This document shows positions 61,203 to 64,000 of a DNA stretch of 64,000 nucleotides, in pieces. Made by a program: the position numbers and the translations under genes. The notes below the pieces were generated by a model that was not told the origin of the DNA, did not search any database, and saw only the letters and a list, made by a program, of their open reading frames with translations. Position 1 is the stretch's first letter. Each line of letters starts with the position of its first letter. The DNA is from Campylobacterales bacterium (GTDB lineage: Bacteria; Campylobacterota; Campylobacteria; Campylobacterales; Sulfurimonadaceae), in NCBI GenBank assembly GCA_016938735.1, contig JAFGUB010000052.1:1-64000 (forward strand), written 5' to 3'.

Positions 61203-62323
61203 GTGCATGGATGATCCTCTGCGTACTTTTAGCCCTTGGGCTGCTGTGGTGCCTCTATACCCGCCGCACACTACAGCCGTGCACCAAGGAGCGCGAAGAG
61301 CAGTGTGTTCAAGCGCTTCAAGAGCGACAAGCCTCCCAAGCGCATCTGAGCGAAACCGAGCGAAGTCACAGCGCGCCCGACATCTCCTCATCCCCTACCG
61401 AGTCCGTCGTCTCTGTGCCCGAAAAAGCGCGTCTGCTGGTGGTGGACGATCAGCCTACCAACGCACGCATGTTGGCCAACGGCTTGGTCGGCGAATATAC
61501 TGTTTTGATCGCCACAGGCGGAGCCAAAGCGCTCGAAATCGCACGCAGCGAGCTACCGCCCGATCTGATACTGCTTGACATCATGATGCCGGGCATCGAC
61601 GGCTACACCACCTGCCGCGAACTCAAAAACGACCCCAAAACAAGCCGTATCCCGGTGATCTTCGTCAGTGCGCTGGATGAGGCGCATGAAGAGGAGCGCG
61701 GGCTCAACCTCGGCGCGGTGGACTACATCACCAAGCCCTTCAATCTCCCCATCGTCAAAGCGCGTGTGCGCAACCACATCAGCCTTAAGCGCCAAGCCGA
61801 TCTACTCGAAGCAATGTCGCACGTCGATCCGCTCACCCGAATCGCCAACCGCCGCCACTTCGACGAAAAACTCTCCGCCGAAGCGATGCGCAGCGCACGC
61901 CATGAGACCAATCTGGCTTTAATGATGATCGATATCGACTACTTCAAGCACTTCAACGACCATTACGGCCACGGTCTAGGCGATGAGTGCCTCACAAGGG
62001 TCGCTCAAGCGCTCAAATCGACCCTGATGCGCCCCGCCGATCTACTCGCACGCTACGGCGGCGAAGAGTTTGTGGCCGTCCTGCCCGAAACCGACGATAC
62101 GGGGGCGATGCAGATCGCGAGCCGAATGCTTGAGGCGATCAGTGCGCTGCAGATTCCCCACGCCTACTCCAAAGCCGCCGATCATGTCACGGTCAGCATC
62201 GACGTCGTCTCTTCTAGGGTATCTTCCAGAACGGACGCGGCGCAGCTACTTCAACGCGCCGATGAAGCGCTTTATAGAGCCAAAGCCACGGGGCGAAACC
62301 GCGTCGAGGGCTATGAACTTTAA
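61199..62323 (+). CDS. membrane-anchored response regulator diguanylate cyclase
   Basis: A 374-residue protein. It begins with one membrane helix ([20 protein letters not shown]) and a polar linker to residue ~75. A receiver domain (~78-195) has [10 protein letters not shown], phospho-Asp in [14 protein letters not shown] near 125 and the Lys in YITKPFN. A GGDEF domain (~205-372) has [27 protein letters not shown] and RYGGEEF near 288 with I-site RPAD. The output is cyclic di-GMP in response to the kinases encoded upstream. A membrane anchor before a receiver is unusual. Its stop overlaps the converging peroxidase gene (62320-62323). Confidence 0.9.
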   Translation: MSAWMILCVLLALGLLWCLYTRRTLQPCTKEREEQCVQALQERQASQAHLSETERSHSAPDISSSPTESVVSVPEKARLLVVDDQPTNARMLANGLVGEYTVLIATGGAKALEIARSELPPDLILLDIMMPGIDGYTTCRELKNDPKTSRIPVIFVSALDEAHEEERGLNLGAVDYITKPFNLPIVKARVRNHISLKRQADLLEAMSHVDPLTRIANRRHFDEKLSAEAMRSARHETNLALMMIDIDYFKHFNDHYGHGLGDECLTRVAQALKSTLMRPADLLARYGGEEFVAVLPETDDTGAMQIASRMLEAISALQIPHAYSKAADHVTVSIDVVSSRVSSRTDAAQLLQRADEALYRAKATGRNRVEGYEL

Positions 62324-63492
62324 TCAAGCAGATGCTCATAACGGGCATCGGTGAGGGTTTTAAGAAAGGCGACAAGCGCATCGATTTTGGCTTCGGTGAG
62401 GGGTTTGGTGGCTTGAAGCACCTCGTGGTTGATCGTCGCGTTGACCTCCGGCGCGTCCCAGGGTTGAGCGGTTTCGGGGTTGAGCGCGTGGCCGCCCTGA
62501 CCTGCCATGTGGTCATAAAAGGCGATCACCGTGCGCAGCTCTTTAAAGACCCCGTTGCTCATATACGGCGCGGTGACGGCGATATTGCGCAAAGTCGGCA
62601 CCTTTACCTTGCCATAATGCGCGGAGTCGTTAATGTCCGCTCTGCCGCCAAGGCCCAAATCGGTGGTATCGCGGCTCAGCCCTTTGGCGCTTAGCGTTGC
62701 GTAGTTGCGCGGGGTGCCGATGTTTTCATACTCGAAGTTGGTGAAGCTCTCACGCGGGCTTTCGCTCTCGGTGTTGAGGGCGTGGCAGGTGGCGCAGTTG
62801 GTGTTGTTGTTGCTAAAAAAGAGGGTGTAGCCCAGCTCCTCCTCATCGCTAAACGCCGCCGCTCCTGCTTTCCAGCGGTCGTATTTGGAGTCAAAGGGGG
62901 CAAACTCTTCGGTCTTTTCATACTTGGCGATCGCTTCGGCGAGGGCGTCGTATGCCGCTTCGGCATCCTCAAAGATCGATTCACCGTAGAGGGTTTTAAA
63001 GTTACTGACATAAAGATCATTCTCTTTGACCCGCTCGATGACGCTCTGCGCGTCACTCATCATCATTTCGGCACTGTCGAGAAAAGGGCCTTTGGCCTGC
63101 TCTTTAAGGCTCGCGGCGCGCCCGTCGTGAAATTGGCCCCCTTTATAACTGCCGTCACTCTGCTGATGAAACTCTGGGCTAAGCTGCGCATAGCCCGCCG
63201 TGGGGGCATTGCGCCCTCCTAAAGTAAGGCCGTCATCACCAAGTGAGAGCGCGCCGCCTACGGGGTTGCCATGAGAGGGATCACGAAAACGCGCATCGGC
63301 AAGCCCGTGCTCGGCGTTGTGGCACGAAGCGCATGAGATGGAGCGTGTGAGCGAAAGATTGGCGTCGTGAAAAAGTAGGTCCCCAAGCTCCTCTTTGGTG
63401 AGTTTTGGGGCTTCTTCTTTGGGGCTAGAGCTGCCTCCGCCGCAGCCCGCCAGCATCAGGGTAGCCAAAAGGCTTACATGTAACGATTTCAT
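62320..63492 (-). CDS. di-haem cytochrome c peroxidase/MauG-like lipoprotein
   Basis: A 390-residue exported protein. The signal MKSLHVSLLATLMLAGC gives lipid-anchored Cys17. The N-terminal haem site is CASCHNAEHG near 56, the second is CATCHALN near 236, and LGDLLFHDANLSLT, GRNAPTAGYAQ and HYGKVKVPTLRNIAVTAPYMSNG are CCP-family motifs. It reduces hydrogen peroxide or performs a MauG-like oxidation in the periplasm. ATG 63492 follows AAGGAAGC; the frame up to 63567 lies in the previous gene's end. The signal peptide's Leu-His-Val is encoded by a palindrome at 63475. Confidence 0.88.
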   Translation of the reverse strand: MKSLHVSLLATLMLAGCGGGSSSPKEEAPKLTKEELGDLLFHDANLSLTRSISCASCHNAEHGLADARFRDPSHGNPVGGALSLGDDGLTLGGRNAPTAGYAQLSPEFHQQSDGSYKGGQFHDGRAASLKEQAKGPFLDSAEMMMSDAQSVIERVKENDLYVSNFKTLYGESIFEDAEAAYDALAEAIAKYEKTEEFAPFDSKYDRWKAGAAAFSDEEELGYTLFFSNNNTNCATCHALNTESESPRESFTNFEYENIGTPRNYATLSAKGLSRDTTDLGLGGRADINDSAHYGKVKVPTLRNIAVTAPYMSNGVFKELRTVIAFYDHMAGQGGHALNPETAQPWDAPEVNATINHEVLQATKPLTEAKIDALVAFLKTLTDARYEHLLD

Positions 63493-63502
63493 GGTTGCTT
63501 CC

Positions 63503-64000
63503 TTAAAAGATAAATCCGGCGGCCAGCGTGACAATCGCCTCATCCGAGAGCTTCGCATCATCGCCATAATCGCGCATCATATAATCCGCCTTGAGCGCCA
63601 CTTTGGGGTCGGGGTAGTAAGCTACGCCCGCCGTAGTGTCGAGAAAGCGGTGGTTGTCGGGATATTCCAGCGTAGCGTCCGCGTCCATATCCAACCGCTC
63701 CAGCTCCCCAAAAACAAAGAGCTGCTGCGAAGTGGCGAAGTGGCGCAGCACGTTGTAGCCCACATTCACATAAGCGCCGTTCACGCTTTGGCTGCGCGCG
63801 CCCTGGGGCAGCTCCTCAGCATCACTGCCCAGCGTCCCCATCGCCAAGAGCGCTTGAATATTCCACCCCTCTTTGATGTAACTGGCGTGCAGTTCACCCA
63901 GCATCACATCCACCTTCGCATCCGACACGAGCCCCGTACTCACCCCAGGCGCACTCTCTTCGACCACGCTTGAAGTACCGTAAAAGAGCGATCCGCCAAG
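63503..64000 (-). CDS. C-terminal part of an outer-membrane porin-like protein (runs off the window)
   Basis: The frame is open to the last base, so the gene continues beyond 64000 and its start is not seen. The visible 166 residues are amphipathic beta-strands (LGELHASYIKEGWNIQALLAMG, YVNVGYNVL, QQLFVFGELERLD, GVAYYPDPKVALKADYMMRDYG) ending in LAAGFIF with a terminal Phe, as in outer-membrane barrels. The pattern resembles porins found beside cytochrome peroxidase genes. It lies 10 bases upstream of the peroxidase gene, so they are probably co-transcribed. Confidence 0.75.
   Translation of the reverse strand, partial: LGGSLFYGTSSVVEESAPGVSTGLVSDAKVDVMLGELHASYIKEGWNIQALLAMGTLGSDAEELPQGARSQSVNGAYVNVGYNVLRHFATSQQLFVFGELERLDMDADATLEYPDNHRFLDTTAGVAYYPDPKVALKADYMMRDYGDDAKLSDEAIVTLAAGFIF

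Larger units (their letters stand above)
468..63483. repeat. highly iterated palindrome TTACATGTAA (39 copies of core TACATGTA)
   Basis: Core TACATGTA starts, read by eye, at 469, 2321, 10275, 11807, 11879, 12297, 13696, 15867, 15889, 16813, 18494, 19144, 23633, 23785, 24006, 27433, 30120, 33257, 33365, 34139, 34190, 34771, 36167, 37894, 39012, 40119, 41076, 41124, 45052, 45103, 47744, 48328, 49704, 51920, 54676, 55031, 55377, 60290 and 63475. About one copy is expected by chance in 64 kb. Fifteen lie between genes. In genes it is read as Leu-His-Val, Thr-Cys-x or Tyr-Met-Tyr, avoiding the frame with TAA except at two gene ends. None occurs from 2329 to 10274. Confidence 0.93.

Noticed and set aside
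468-63483. TTACATGTAA as an FNR/CRP- or NssR-type operator
   Set aside because: Copies are far too many, lie mostly inside genes and lack the spaced half-site form such as TTGAT-N4-ATCAA.
1-64000. CRISPR arrays, prophage, integrase or insertion sequences
   Set aside because: No regularly spaced repeats, transposase, integrase or phage structural genes were seen in any frame.

Overview
The window looks like a chromosomal piece of a relatively GC-rich member of the Campylobacterota (Epsilonproteobacteria), probably a free-living respiratory bacterium. The evidence is gene order and content. It has the runs prfA-rpsT / glmM-lspA and (spermidine-synthase-like)-coaE-dapF that I know from this phylum, a NapH-type polyferredoxin, multihaem cytochromes and many tightly overlapping operons. 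I cannot name a genus. Base composition was judged by eye, not computed.

Layout. 1-338 is the end of an AlbA_2/RecG-like ATP-binding protein. 335-8802 is a surface-polysaccharide cluster: manC, a Wzx-type flippase, a sulfotransferase, three glycosyltransferases, a Wzy-like polymerase and an SDR epimerase. It faces a convergent 966-residue lipoprotein with a beta-helix C-terminus (8883-11783). An AT-rich island runs from about 2640 to about 10205, and both edges lie inside open reading frames. 12010-14939 is a defence/addiction block: an orphan RelB/DinJ antitoxin, an AbiE-like pair and an AAA ATPase. 15216-21899 returns to polysaccharide export: a small lipoprotein, a YjbH-like outer-membrane protein, a CpsB phosphatase, a Wzc tyrosine kinase and Wza. 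22098-27371 is housekeeping: spermidine-synthase-like, coaE, dapF, prfA, rpsT, glmM, lspA and tRNA-Val(GAC). 27463-33245 is a KdpDE-like two-component and Ktr/Trk potassium uptake operon. It is preceded by two envelope proteins and a 32-residue membrane protein, and followed by a DUF2202 lipoprotein; matching 11-bp-spaced direct repeats flank it. 33438-34053 is a VapBC pair. 34202-38792 is a TonB receptor with metal-handling and redox membrane proteins behind a structured leader. Then follow a rhodanese, metE, a winged-helix/GGCT plus amidoligase pair with its own inverted-repeat promoter, a diguanylate cyclase, ppnP, a Ca2+/Na+ antiporter and a frameshifted YoeB-YefM pair. 47108-48497 is an FMN-binding redox module. 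48547-52131 is an ABC-type exporter without an ATPase domain, with HlyD and TolC partners. A penta-haem lipoprotein, apbE, a sensor-kinase/c-di-GMP cascade (first kinase interrupted by a nonsense codon), a di-haem peroxidase and a truncated outer-membrane protein complete the window.

The most striking window-wide signal is a highly iterated palindrome with core TACATGTA (usually TTACATGTAA). I counted 39 copies by eye where about one is expected. They occur in genes (as Leu-His-Val, Thr-Cys or Tyr-Met) and between genes, but not in the AT-rich polysaccharide island. Other prominent signals are the wHTH-GGCT/amidoligase cassette, the paired response-regulator-like direct repeats around the Ktr operon, two genes broken by a single lesion, and the structured 5' leader of the TonB receptor.
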